DNA of 26,819 bases from positions 1-26,819 of the forward strand of contig CAZLHQ010000031.1 in the NCBI GenBank assembly GCA_964559355.1. The letters run 5' to 3'. Shown here piece after piece: positions 1-7,096 of this stretch; position 1 is the first letter of the stretch; each line of letters begins with the position of its first letter. The position numbers and the translations under genes were made by a program. Below the pieces are notes generated by a model that ran no database searches, had not been told where the DNA came from, and saw only the letters and a program-made list of their open reading frames with translations. The DNA is from JAEUMD01 sp964559355. Its GTDB lineage: Bacteria; Pseudomonadota; Alphaproteobacteria; Rhizobiales; Hyphomicrobiaceae.

Positions 1-1150
1 CCTTCAAGCCGGTCGTGATCTCGGTGATTTCCTGGACGCGGCCGGCACTTGCCGATTTCGACGAGCCTGCGAGCAGCTGCAGGTAGTCGACGATCAGCAG
101 CCCGAGGCCCTTCTGGCGCTTCAATTTGCGGGCGCGGGCGGCGAGCTGGGCGATGGTGATGCCGCCGGTCTGGTCGATATAGAGCGGAATGCGGCCCATC
201 ACCTGGGAGACTTCGACGAGCTTTCTGAATTCCTTCTCGTCGATCATGCCGCGGCGGATTTTTTCCGAGCCGATCTCGGCCTGCTCGGCCAGGATGCGTG
301 TGGCGAGCTGCTCGGACGACATTTCGAGCGAGAAGAAGCCGACCACCGCGCCGTCGACAACCTCCTCGGTGCCGTCGGGCTTCTTTTCGACCTTGTAGTC
401 GCGGGCGACGTTGTAGGCGATGTTGGTGACGAGGGCGGTCTTGCCCATCGAGGGACGGCCGGCGAGGATGATGAGGTCGGAGCGCTGCAGGCCACCCATC
501 TTGCGGTCGAGGTCGGAGAGCCCGGTCGCCAGTCCCGACAAATGTCCCGCGCGCTTGAAGGCGCTATCGGCCATGTCGATGGCGGCCGTCAGAGCGGCAT
601 TGAAGGTGACGAAGCCCTGGCCATACTTGCCTTGCTCGGCGAGGGCATAAAGACGGCCTTCCGCCTCCTGGATCTGCTCTTCGGGCGGGTGATCGACGGG
701 GCTGTCGAAGGCGACGTTGACGAGGTCTTCGCCGATCAGGATCAGGTGACGACGGATGGCGAGATCGTAGACCGTGCGGCCATAGTCGTGCGCGTTGATG
801 ATGGTCGTGGCGCTGGCCGCCAGCCGTCCCAGATACTGCGGCACGCTCATGTGCTCGTCGATGGCTTCCGCATTCTCGAAGAACGTGCGCAGCGTGATCG
901 GCGTCGCCTGCTTGCCGGCACCGATCAGCTTGGACGCCACCGTGAAAATCTCGGCGTGCAGGGGATCGTAGAAGTGCTCGGGTTTCAGGAACGAGGACAC
1001 GCGGTCGAGCGATTCGTTATTGACGAAGATCGCGCCCAGCAGCGCCTGCTCGGCCTCGATGTTGTGGGGAACCTGGCGGAATGTGATCGGCTCCTCAGCC
1101 TGGGCTGCGGTGCGGAGCTTTTCGACGGAGAGAATTGCGTTTTGTGCCAT
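1..1150 (-). CDS. dnaB: Replicative DNA helicase DnaB (3' end cut by window)
   Basis: DnaB is the hexameric ATP-dependent helicase that unwinds DNA at the replication fork and recruits primase. The reading frame starts at the ATG at 1150 (protein begins MAQNAILSVEKL) and stays open to the window edge, giving 383 residues. The N-terminal domain, with the typical NIEAEQALLGAIF stretch at about 30-42, leads into the RecA-like motor. Walker A (GRPSMGKTA) is at about 231-239, and the Walker B region (LLIVDYLQLL) at about 351-360. DnaB proteins are usually near 500 residues, so roughly the last quarter lies outside the window. The ribosome binding site is weak (CCAGG). An intrinsic terminator separates it from the upstream rplI gene, so it is probably transcribed on its own. 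No inteins or insertions are seen in the visible part. Confidence 0.96.
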   Translation of the reverse strand, partial: MAQNAILSVEKLRTAAQAEEPITFRQVPHNIEAEQALLGAIFVNNESLDRVSSFLKPEHFYDPLHAEIFTVASKLIGAGKQATPITLRTFFENAEAIDEHMSVPQYLGRLAASATTIINAHDYGRTVYDLAIRRHLILIGEDLVNVAFDSPVDHPPEEQIQEAEGRLYALAEQGKYGQGFVTFNAALTAAIDMADSAFKRAGHLSGLATGLSDLDRKMGGLQRSDLIILAGRPSMGKTALVTNIAYNVARDYKVEKKPDGTEEVVDGAVVGFFSLEMSSEQLATRILAEQAEIGSEKIRRGMIDEKEFRKLVEVSQVMGRIPLYIDQTGGITIAQLAARARKLKRQKGLGLLIVDYLQLLAGSSKSASAGRVQEITEITTGLK

Positions 1151-1308
1151 GGCCTGGAAGCTTGTTGGAGTCGGGCGCAGTGTAGTGCCGAGCGCGGCCG
1201 CCGCGCGAGCCTGTTCGCGGTCATGCCCATAACTCACAGGCCGGTGAGATTCTCCTTGGGCCAATGCGCGAATCACGCAGCGCCTTGCCGATGGTAGCCG
1301 ACGCCACG

Positions 1309-1340
1309 AAAAACGGCGCCGAGCGAGGTGCCCAGCGCCG
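1309..1340 (-). terminator. Intrinsic terminator after rplI
   Basis: Read on the minus strand, CGGCGC (1335-1340) pairs perfectly with GCGCCG (1314-1319) across a 15-base loop, and TTTTT follows at once (1309-1313). It lies about 50 bases past the rplI stop codon and upstream of dnaB, as expected for the end of the rpsF-rpsR-DUF2232-rplI transcript. Confidence 0.75.
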
Positions 1341-1391
1341 CTTGAATGAAAAATTGCCGCTCAGATTGAGCGATATGCAACCCGGGGGCGA

Positions 1392-1961
1392 TCAGGCCTC
1401 GCCGCCCGGGCCGCCCTCGCCCTCGAACATCTCGTCGGGGTTGAAGGTCTCGATCTCGAGCGCCTCGTCCTTGATCACCGTGACGTCCTCACCGCGTGCC
1501 TGCCGCTCGGCCTCGTCCTCGGAGCGGGCGACGTTGAGGCGCACCTTGACGGAAACCTCCGGATGCAGCGCGATCTCGACGTCGTGAACGCCGAGCGCCT
1601 TGATCGGCTTCTCCAGCACGACCTGGTTGCGGTTGACGGTGAAGCCGCCGGCGGTGACGACCTCGGCGATATCGCGCGGGGAGACCGAGCCATAGAGCTG
1701 GCCAGTATCGCCGGCCTGGCGGATGGCGATGAAGGTCTTGCCGCCGAGCCTTTCGGCAACTTGCTGGGCTTCCGACTTGTGGGCGAGGTTGTCGGCTTCG
1801 AGTTGCGAACGCCGGCTCTCGAAATGCTTGCGGTTGTCGTCGGTCGCGCGCAATGCCTTCTTCTGCGGCAGCAGGAAGTTGCGTGCGAATCCATCCTTCA
1901 CGTTGACGACATCGCCCATCTGGCCGAGCTTGGCGATGCGCTGAAGCAAGATGACTTGCAT
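1392..1961 (-). CDS. rplI: 50S ribosomal protein L9
   Basis: L9 binds 23S rRNA near the base of the L1 stalk and helps maintain reading-frame fidelity. The protein (189 residues) starts MQVILLQRIAKLGQMGDVV and continues with the conserved VKDGFARNFLLPQKKA signature at about 21-36. The N-terminal rRNA-binding domain, the long connecting helix and the C-terminal domain follow in order. It is longer than the roughly 150-residue E. coli protein because of an acidic C-terminal tail (about 150-189, many Glu and Asp), which is common in alphaproteobacteria. The start is fixed by a good ribosome binding site (GAGGAG) nine bases upstream. It is the last gene of the rpsF operon, 115 bases after the DUF2232 gene, and an intrinsic terminator follows it. 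Confidence 0.97.
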   Translation of the reverse strand: MQVILLQRIAKLGQMGDVVNVKDGFARNFLLPQKKALRATDDNRKHFESRRSQLEADNLAHKSEAQQVAERLGGKTFIAIRQAGDTGQLYGSVSPRDIAEVVTAGGFTVNRNQVVLEKPIKALGVHDVEIALHPEVSVKVRLNVARSEDEAERQARGEDVTVIKDEALEIETFNPDEMFEGEGGPGGEA

Positions 1962-2076
1962 GGAATTTCTCCTCAGGGTTCGTGGCTTGTTGCGTTGATT
2001 TCTGGCTCAGCCAGTTTGGTTCATGATGGCAGGTGGAAAGCTGGTTCTCGAGCACGGTGCGCGGGTGGCTGGCGCG

Positions 2077-3075
2077 TCATGAGCCGGGGCCTGACGGACC
2101 GCTGCCGGGTGGCGGATGCTGCGGGCCTTTTCGGATGGAGATGAAGCTGTCGGCGAGCCCGAGGATGGCGACCACCATCGACACGCCGGCATTGATGATG
2201 AAGAGCGCCAGATAGAGGCCCCACAGCGCGATCGGCCGCCATGTCTGGCCGCGCGTGACGTAGTGGATGACGGCGAGCCCCATCATCACGTAGGCGGCGT
2301 AGAATGCACCCGAGATGGCCGAAGCACCCAGCGCTGCGTAGCCGGGCAGCAACGTGGCGGCGGTGGAGACGGCGAGCACCATGGGCGTGCCGCGTGGAAA
2401 GCGCATTGCGGCGATGTCGGGCCACGGACGCGCCAGATGCCCCGAGGCGAGCGTGATTCGTGCAGCTAGCCACAGGTTGATCAACAGCGTCATCATCCAC
2501 CACAGCGCCGTCATCGCCGGCAGCAGGTAGACGCCCGCATCGGTCAGGTGGGTGAGTTCCGCCTCGCTCAGCGTCTTGCCGGGGCTGATCGATTCGATCT
2601 GCGTCTTCACCACCTCGTCGATGAGCTTGCGCACGAGCGCGCGCAGGGCATCCATGTCGGGCGCCAGCATCAGCATTGCCGCCAGAGCAAGCACGCCTGA
2701 CAGCCCCGCCGTCCACACGACAATGCGCCCGAGCGGATACCACTCGGTGCCCGTTACGGGATCGACATCGGGGCCGTTGTCTTGCGCTGGGCGATTGAGA
2801 AGGGCCAGGTAGCTCAGCACCACCACAGGGGCGGCGTGAGAAAACGCGAATACCGCGCCAGTTGCCGGGCTCGCCACCAGAGCGAGCGCAATCGCGCCGG
2901 CGATGGCGCCGATCAGGGCCGTCACCCAGCCCCAGCCGAGCCCGGCCAGGAACAGAGGCAATGGCGTCAGCACGAACAACAGGGCGCGCGCGAGCAGCGG
3001 TCCGGTGCTCGCCGAGACGAGCGCCACCGCCGCAATCAATCCTGCAGCTATGCCGATTGGGAGATGTCCCGGCAT
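2077..3075 (-). CDS. DUF2232 multi-pass membrane protein in the rpsF-rplI operon
   Basis: The 332-residue product is mostly hydrophobic. About eight membrane segments can be picked out, at roughly 5-25, 28-45, 48-70, 77-93, 118-138, 188-210, 230-262 and 290-315. A soluble loop at about 95-115 contains DPVTGTEWYPLG, and a short Pro/Gly-rich tail ends the protein. The sequence and its place between rpsR and rplI match the DUF2232 (YybS-like) family, which occupies this slot in many alphaproteobacteria. Its function is not established, and I do not assign one. The start at 3075 is the first ATG, 126 bases after the rpsR stop codon, and its ribosome binding site is weak. A hairpin in that gap may cut or stabilise the message between the ribosomal genes and this one. 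Confidence 0.85.
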   Translation of the reverse strand: MPGHLPIGIAAGLIAAVALVSASTGPLLARALLFVLTPLPLFLAGLGWGWVTALIGAIAGAIALALVASPATGAVFAFSHAAPVVVLSYLALLNRPAQDNGPDVDPVTGTEWYPLGRIVVWTAGLSGVLALAAMLMLAPDMDALRALVRKLIDEVVKTQIESISPGKTLSEAELTHLTDAGVYLLPAMTALWWMMTLLINLWLAARITLASGHLARPWPDIAAMRFPRGTPMVLAVSTAATLLPGYAALGASAISGAFYAAYVMMGLAVIHYVTRGQTWRPIALWGLYLALFIINAGVSMVVAILGLADSFISIRKGPQHPPPGSGPSGPGS

Positions 3076-3166
3076 TGTTTGCTGTCCCGCGGGTTAGCGC
3101 GGTTAGAGACGCATCCCTCGCAACGAGGTCACGGCCCAACCAAATGCATTTAACGAACAGGAAGAT

Positions 3167-3192
3167 GCCCCGGCACCAAGCAGCGCCGGGGC
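3167..3192 (-). terminator. Hairpin just after rpsR, possible attenuator
   Basis: A perfect 8-bp inverted repeat (GCCCCGGC at 3167-3174 and GCCGGGGC at 3185-3192, with a 10-base loop) begins ten bases past the rpsR stop codon. On the minus strand the stem is followed by ATCTTCCTGTT, which is only mildly T-rich. It may be a partial terminator or an mRNA-stabilising stem that lowers expression of the DUF2232 gene relative to rpsF-rpsR. Confidence 0.45.
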
Positions 3193-3201
3193 GTCCTCAA
3201 C

Positions 3202-3450
3202 TTACTTCACGACGAACGGCAGCAGTCCCAGGAAGCGGGCACGCTTGATCGCCTTCGACAACTCGCGCTGCTTCTTGGCGGAAACCGCTGTGATCCGCGA
3301 GGGCACGATCTTGCCGCGCTCGGAGATGTAGCGGCCGAGCAGGCGCACGTCCTTGTAATCGATCTTGGGCGCGTTGGCGCCGGAGAACGGGCACGTCTTG
3401 CGGCGGCGGTGGAACGGCCGGCGGGCGGGAGAGGATTGAGCTTCTGCCAT
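3202..3450 (-). CDS. rpsR: 30S ribosomal protein S18
   Basis: S18 forms a heterodimer with S6 on the platform of the small subunit. The 82-residue protein has the conserved core CPFSGANAPKIDYKDVRLL at about 20-38, then RYISERGKIVPSRITAVSAK at about 40-59, and ends KRARFLGLLPFVVK, a standard S18 ending. It starts three bases after the rpsF stop codon, so the two genes are almost certainly co-translated. This suits proteins made in equal amounts and assembled as a pair. The N-terminal stretch (residues 1-19) is basic. Length and motifs are ordinary and nothing is missing. Confidence 0.98.
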   Translation of the reverse strand: MAEAQSSPARRPFHRRRKTCPFSGANAPKIDYKDVRLLGRYISERGKIVPSRITAVSAKKQRELSKAIKRARFLGLLPFVVK

Positions 3451-3453
3451 GGA

Positions 3454-4050
3454 TTAGCCCTCCGATCCGGGGTTGAAATCACGCGGGGGACGCGGGCCGC
3501 GCGGCCCATCGCCATCACGCGGGGGGCGAGGACTGTCGCCATCGCGCGGCGGGCGGGCGCGGAACGTCGAGCCACCCTCGCGGTCGCCACGATAGCCGCC
3601 GCCACCTTCACGATCGCCACGCGGCGGACGGTCGCCACGCGGACCACGGTCGCCGCGGTCACCACGAAAACCGCCGCGATCGCCGCGCGGGCCACGGTCG
3701 CCACGCTCACCACGCTCCGAGCGCTCGTCGCTCTTGCGCATCATGACGGAGGGCTCGGTCTCGTGCGCTTCGACCTTGACGGTGAGGAAGCGAACGATAT
3801 CGGCGTTGATGCCCATGCGGCGCTCCATCTCGGCAACGGCCGCTGGCGGGCTGTCGATCGAGAGCATGGTGTAATGCGCCTTGCGGTTCTTCTTGATCTT
3901 GTAGGCGATGCCCTTCAGGCCCCAGTACTCGGAGTGCACGATCTTGCCGCCGCCCTGAGTGATGATCTCGGACAACTCTTTGGTCAGAGCCTCGACCTGG
4001 GTATTGGAAACGTCCTGGCGCGCCAGGAAAACATGCTCGTAAAGCGGCAT
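3454..4050 (-). CDS. rpsF: 30S ribosomal protein S6 with long RGD/GDR-rich tail
   Basis: S6 binds the central domain of 16S rRNA together with S18. Residues 1-95 are the normal S6 fold: MPLYEHVFLARQD at the start, YWGLKGIAYKIKKNRKAHY at 42-60, and the RRMGINADIVRFLTVK strand at 77-92. After about residue 105 comes a 90-residue low-complexity tail made of Arg, Gly, Asp and Pro, with seven GDR units between 117 and 157 and three PPRD units after 165. Bacterial S6 is often only 95-135 residues, so this 198-residue form is long, although charged S6 tails occur in alphaproteobacteria. The tail DNA is itself repetitive (cgcggcgac-like units, 3480-3720). It is the first gene of its operon, starting 4 kb in from the left edge behind a likely promoter and structured leader. 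Confidence 0.97.
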   Translation of the reverse strand: MPLYEHVFLARQDVSNTQVEALTKELSEIITQGGGKIVHSEYWGLKGIAYKIKKNRKAHYTMLSIDSPPAAVAEMERRMGINADIVRFLTVKVEAHETEPSVMMRKSDERSERGERGDRGPRGDRGGFRGDRGDRGPRGDRPPRGDREGGGGYRGDREGGSTFRARPPRDGDSPRPPRDGDGPRGPRPPRDFNPGSEG

Positions 4051-4242
4051 GCGATGGCCTTTCTCATCTCGAATTGTCCACCTCGGCGCCTAGCCCCTCG
4101 ACAGGCCCGGGAAGGCCCACCAGAGAACCCATCAGAGCGGAAACACGGGGAGACGAGGGGGGAGCCTCATAGATGCGTTTTGCCGCCATGAGTTACGGCG
4201 GAGCGGTCCCTCGCGGTCCCAATCGCCGGCCCGATCAGCAGG

Positions 4243-4270
4243 GGCTTGAAAAGCCTCTACAATTCAAGCC
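4243..4270 (-). repeat. Perfect 8-bp inverted repeat in rpsF leader
   Basis: GGCTTGAA (4243-4250) and TTCAAGCC (4263-4270) flank 12 bases. In RNA read from the minus strand this forms a hairpin about 193 bases before the rpsF start codon. It could be part of a leader regulatory fold or a protein-binding site. The sequence does not decide which. Confidence 0.45.
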
Positions 4271-4289
4271 GGCGCACAAACGCACCTCT

Positions 4290-4321
4290 CCCGTTCAGCT
4301 TCCAACCGAAGCGGTGACGGG
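4290..4321 (-). promoter_or_regulatory. Candidate S6:S18-type leader fold before rpsF
   Basis: On the minus strand an outer stem CCCGT/ACGGG (4317-4321 with 4290-4294) encloses an inner hairpin GCTTC/GAAGC (4308-4312 with 4298-4302). The bulge between them carries CACC, followed by G from the inner stem (CACCG). The S6:S18 complex is known to repress its own message through a hairpin with a bulged CCG-containing element, and this resembles that layout. Two cautions apply. It lies far upstream of the start codon, and the proposed transcription start falls on the first bases of the outer stem. Confidence 0.3.
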
Positions 4322-4324
4322 CGA

Positions 4325-4353
4325 GTTATAGGAGCGTTTGGCCATGGGTGCAA
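4325..4353 (-). promoter_or_regulatory. Likely sigma-70 promoter for rpsF operon
   Basis: On the minus strand TTGCAC (4348-4353) and TATAAC (4325-4330) are separated by exactly 17 bases. The -10 matches consensus at five of six positions, while the -35 keeps only TTG. It points at rpsF and would start transcription near 4318, giving a leader of about 270 bases. Confidence 0.5.
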
Positions 4354-4529
4354 GCGGGGAGTGGGAGTGAGCCAAGGGGGGTACAAACCGGCGTGCATCC
4401 CGCTCCATCTGACCAACCGCGGTTCGGCAAACTCGTCATGCGTACTTTTTTTGACCTTCGCATTGTTTGCGACACCGCAATTCGCAGGCACAACTTTAAG
4501 GGCGCGCCAGAGCCTGATCGTCTGAGTTG

Positions 4530-4635
4530 GAAGCGCTTGGCGTTTACATCGAGGGTGTGAATCAGTCTCTCATACAAGGACTTAGAGCAGGCCACCATGG
4601 CACGAGGCGATTCCATGTAAGTTGAACCTGCTCTA
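4530..4635 (-). repeat. Dispersed repeat, copy A (fold-back)
   Basis: Read on the minus strand from TAGAGCAGGTTCAACT (starting at 4635), this stretch aligns without gaps to copy B at 19560 for about 88 bases with about 15 mismatches. Similarity fades over the next 15-20 bases. Its first nine bases (CCTGCTCTA on the plus strand, 4627-4635) are the perfect inverse of TAGAGCAGG at 4583-4591, so the front half folds into a 9-bp stem with a 35-base loop. A third, worn copy lies at 6721-6789. Confidence 0.7.
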
Positions 4636-4648
4636 CGCGACGGTCAGT

Positions 4649-5650
4649 TCAACGTTCTGATTTCTTCACCGGTGCGCCCGGATCCTTGTCGGCAGCGCGC
4701 GCCTCGTCCCAGATCGCATCCATCTCGGCCAAGTTGCTCTCGGCCGGCGTCTTGCCCATCTCGTGCAAGCGGCGCTCGATATGCCGGAAGCGTCGGGTGA
4801 ACTTGGCATTGGCGCCGCGCAAGGCCGCCTCGGGGTCGAGCTTCAGATGGCGGGCGACGTTGGCCATCACGAACAGCAGGTCGCCGTATTCCTCCTCGAT
4901 GCGCCGCATTTCCTCGGGCGAGGGCGGCGCATGAGCGGCCGCGCCGCGCGGGTCATGCAACACGGCGACTTCTTCAAGCTCCACCAGCTCTTCACGCATT
5001 TTCTCGAACACCGGTCCTATGGAGGGCCAATCGAAGCCGACGCGAGCGGCCTTGTCTTGAAGCTTGACGGCCCGGACGAGGGCGGGAAGCGGCAGCGGCA
5101 CATCGTCGAGCAGGGAGGGCAGTGAGGGCAGGGCACTGTCCTCAAGGGACGGCGTGCCAGCGGCAGAGGTTGTATGTCGCGCATTGGGGCGCCCTGGCGC
5201 GAGCCGTGCGCGCAGTGCCGCCTTCTCGGACTTCTCGACCGCCTTCAACGTTGCCCAGAAATCGGGTTGCGCGCCGGCCGCGCGTTCTGCCGCCGTGCCG
5301 AAGACGTGCGGGTGGCGGCGGATCATTTTGCGCGTCACCGCGTCGGCCACATCACCGAAATCGAAGCTGCCCTGCTCCTCGGCCATGCGTGAGTGATAGA
5401 CGACCTGCAGCAGCAGATCACCCAGTTCCTCCTCGAGGTCGGCCATGTCGCCGCGCTCGATGGCGTCGGCCACCTCGTAGGCTTCCTCGATGGTGTAGGG
5501 TGCGATGGTCGCAAACGTCTGCTCCAGATCCCACGGGCAGCCGGTAACGGGCGTGCGCAGGGCCGCCATCACCGCGAGAAGATCGGTGAGCGTCTTGCGC
5601 TGCGCCTTGGCTTCCCCGGGAGCACGATAGGTGTCGCTGAGATCGGACAT
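4649..5650 (-). CDS. mazG: Nucleoside triphosphate pyrophosphohydrolase MazG
   Basis: MazG hydrolyses (d)NTPs to the monophosphate and pyrophosphate, cleaning the nucleotide pool and affecting ppGpp levels. The 333-residue protein has the two tandem MazG domains of the long form. The first contains CPWDLEQTF at 38-46, the metal-binding pair EEAYE at 55-59 and EEELGD at 73-78. The second contains REELVELEEV and the matching EEEYGDLL. A Pro/Ser/Leu-rich linker (about 145-205) joins them and is longer than in the 263-residue E. coli protein. The start at 5650 gives the usual MSDLSDTYR beginning, with a modest GACGAG ribosome binding site. It is divergent from the membrane protein gene at 5862 and is the nearest gene upstream of the rpsF promoter. 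Confidence 0.95.
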   Translation of the reverse strand: MSDLSDTYRAPGEAKAQRKTLTDLLAVMAALRTPVTGCPWDLEQTFATIAPYTIEEAYEVADAIERGDMADLEEELGDLLLQVVYHSRMAEEQGSFDFGDVADAVTRKMIRRHPHVFGTAAERAAGAQPDFWATLKAVEKSEKAALRARLAPGRPNARHTTSAAGTPSLEDSALPSLPSLLDDVPLPLPALVRAVKLQDKAARVGFDWPSIGPVFEKMREELVELEEVAVLHDPRGAAAHAPPSPEEMRRIEEEYGDLLFVMANVARHLKLDPEAALRGANAKFTRRFRHIERRLHEMGKTPAESNLAEMDAIWDEARAADKDPGAPVKKSER

Positions 5651-5861
5651 TGTTCTCGTCGCTGCCTTCCGTTAATCGAGAGACGGGGCGGGGCACTCGA
5701 GGCGCACCTTCCCATTCGACAGATCTTCATCTGCGTTTTGGTCGCTGGTGTGGTGGCCGGGACGTCCGACACCAACGTGCGACCAATGCCGCTGGCGGAT
5801 TTCGCGATCTGAGCCACACGAAAACCCTGCACTTGCTGTGTGTCCATCCGATCGCGAAGTT

Positions 5862-6668
5862 ATGTCAAGCCGCACCGTAGAGGCCAACGAACTTCAGATC
5901 GGGACAGCCGTGCGCATCCTCGTCAACGCCCTGATCATGGCCGCAGAGATTGCGGCGGTCGCCGCGGTTGCCTGGGCTGGCCTCCATTATCCGTTCTGGT
6001 TCGCGGCCGCCACAACGGTCATTGCCTTCGGGCAGGGCATGCTGCTGGAGTACGCGCGGCTCAAATACGAGCTGCCGTTCTATTTCGGCAGGGAGGGGCC
6101 GCGCGTGGGAGCAGGGGTGGGTTTGCTGGTGCCGTTCGTGGCGACAACCAGTGCGCTGATCAGGGCTGTCGTCGGCGGCATCGTTGCGCTCATCACGTTC
6201 TCGGGTACGGATACCACGCGTCTCATGTGGATTGCCGTCGTCTTCGGCGTGACGCTCTATCTCGCCACGACGATTTTGCGGAGCCTGACGCATCGGCTCG
6301 ATGCGCGGCCGGCGCGCTGGGGCTATTTCCGCCTGGCCGCACCCCTGGGTTTGGCGTACTCGGTTGGCATGTGGCTGCTGTCGCGGTTCGGGCAGGTGAG
6401 GGCGCCTGATCTGACGGAGCTGGGGCGCACGATTCTGTTCGAGACGCCGGCGCGCCCGGACGTGGGACAGGCCAGTGAGTTGCTGTTCCGCATGAAGCTC
6501 TACATCGATAGCGTGGTCGTGTGGCTGTTGCAGCCGGTGCTGGGGCAGCAGGGGGCGGAGGTCGCCGGCATCGCGCTCAGCGTCAACGTGCTGAGCGGTT
6601 TCGTGATCGCAATCTATGCGGTGCTGATCGCGGAGATGGTGGTGCGTGCCGAGGACCGGCTGCTTTAG
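5862..6668 (+). CDS. Unrecognised multi-pass membrane protein
   Basis: I do not recognise this 268-residue protein. Hydrophobic segments suggest about six membrane spans, at roughly 17-40, 44-62, 83-113 (perhaps two), 120-139, 155-175 and 233-258. Charged patches lie between them (EYARLKYELPFYFGREGPR at 63-81 and LRSLTHRLDARPARWGYFR at 139-157). An amphipathic, more polar section spans 176-215. No enzyme motif or transporter signature is visible. The frame is open upstream to 5748, but the peptide before residue 39 of that longer frame looks non-coding, so the ATG at 5862 is chosen, with a weak GCGAAG before it. It stands alone on the plus strand, divergent from mazG and convergent with pepA. 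Codon use matches its neighbours, so recent transfer is not indicated. Confidence 0.8.
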   Translation: MSSRTVEANELQIGTAVRILVNALIMAAEIAAVAAVAWAGLHYPFWFAAATTVIAFGQGMLLEYARLKYELPFYFGREGPRVGAGVGLLVPFVATTSALIRAVVGGIVALITFSGTDTTRLMWIAVVFGVTLYLATTILRSLTHRLDARPARWGYFRLAAPLGLAYSVGMWLLSRFGQVRAPDLTELGRTILFETPARPDVGQASELLFRMKLYIDSVVVWLLQPVLGQQGAEVAGIALSVNVLSGFVIAIYAVLIAEMVVRAEDRLL

Positions 6669-6720
6669 TGGTGGTTCGGTTGAGAAGAAGTGCTGTCGGT
6701 TGCATCGAAACCGGGTAAGC

Positions 6721-6789
6721 GGACCCTCGATCAAGGACTTTGAGCAGTCTCCACGGCCAATGTGACGCCTCGAGATCGAACTGACTCTA
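6721..6789 (-). repeat. Dispersed repeat, copy C (degenerate)
   Basis: On the minus strand this begins TAGAGTCAGTTCGATCT at 6789 and keeps the best match to copies A and B in its second half (ACTGCTCAAAGTCCTTGATC compared with GCCTGCTCTAAGTCCTTG in A). Small gaps are needed to align it. The outer bases can still partly pair (CTGACTCTAA with TTGAGCAG). Confidence 0.55.
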
Positions 6790-6897
6790 ATTCAGAGGTG
6801 CGCCGCATCGCGCCAACAACGGGGCTGCCAAATTTGCCTTTCAGCAGACCGTGCAGCGATGCAGCCGTCATGCTTCCGGGCAATTCGCGTAATATAT

Positions 6898-6926
6898 ATT
6901 ATGGAAAGCAATTGCGATGTTGACAA
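6898..6926 (-). promoter_or_regulatory. Orphan promoter-like sequence facing the membrane protein gene
   Basis: On the minus strand TTGTCA (6921-6926) and CATAAT (6898-6903) lie 17 bases apart, each matching consensus at five of six positions. This is one of the best promoter matches in the window. No minus-strand gene follows it. A transcript would run through repeat copy C into the 3' end of the plus-strand gene 5862-6668. Confidence 0.4.
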
Positions 6927-7096
6927 ACCGTATCAACAACTTATGGAACATTCGATTCTTGATGACAACCTGATCGCCGCCGCCAATCCCGGTTTCAATC
7001 CCGCGGTTCCTCCTCACACATCTTTGCATGATGTAATGGCGGATCCGCGGGTCCATGTTCAAGCGATCTGCAACACACATGCATGATAGCCCAAGT

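Larger units (their letters stand above)
4051..4648. other. 598-base gap between mazG and rpsF
   Basis: No convincing gene is present. On the minus strand it holds, in order, copy A of the dispersed repeat (about 4530-4635), a likely promoter (4325-4353), a folded element (4290-4321), a second inverted repeat (4243-4270), and the rest of a leader of roughly 270 bases before rpsF. Short frames here (for example 4326-4616 minus and 4348-4560 plus) have no recognisable protein features. Confidence 0.6.

Noticed and set aside
542..1297. 251-codon plus-strand frame opposite dnaB
   Set aside because: Antisense to the helicase frame, which carries intact Walker motifs. The frame looks like a mirror of it.
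5748..5861. Upstream extension of the membrane protein frame
   Set aside because: The 38 extra residues (Trp/Cys/Arg/Pro-rich) do not resemble a protein start. The ATG at 5862 gives a normal membrane-protein beginning.
5865..6734. 289-codon minus-strand frame opposite the membrane protein gene
   Set aside because: Rich in Arg, His, Gln and Pro with no hydrophobic core or motif. It mirrors the plus-strand membrane protein, whose spans are clear.
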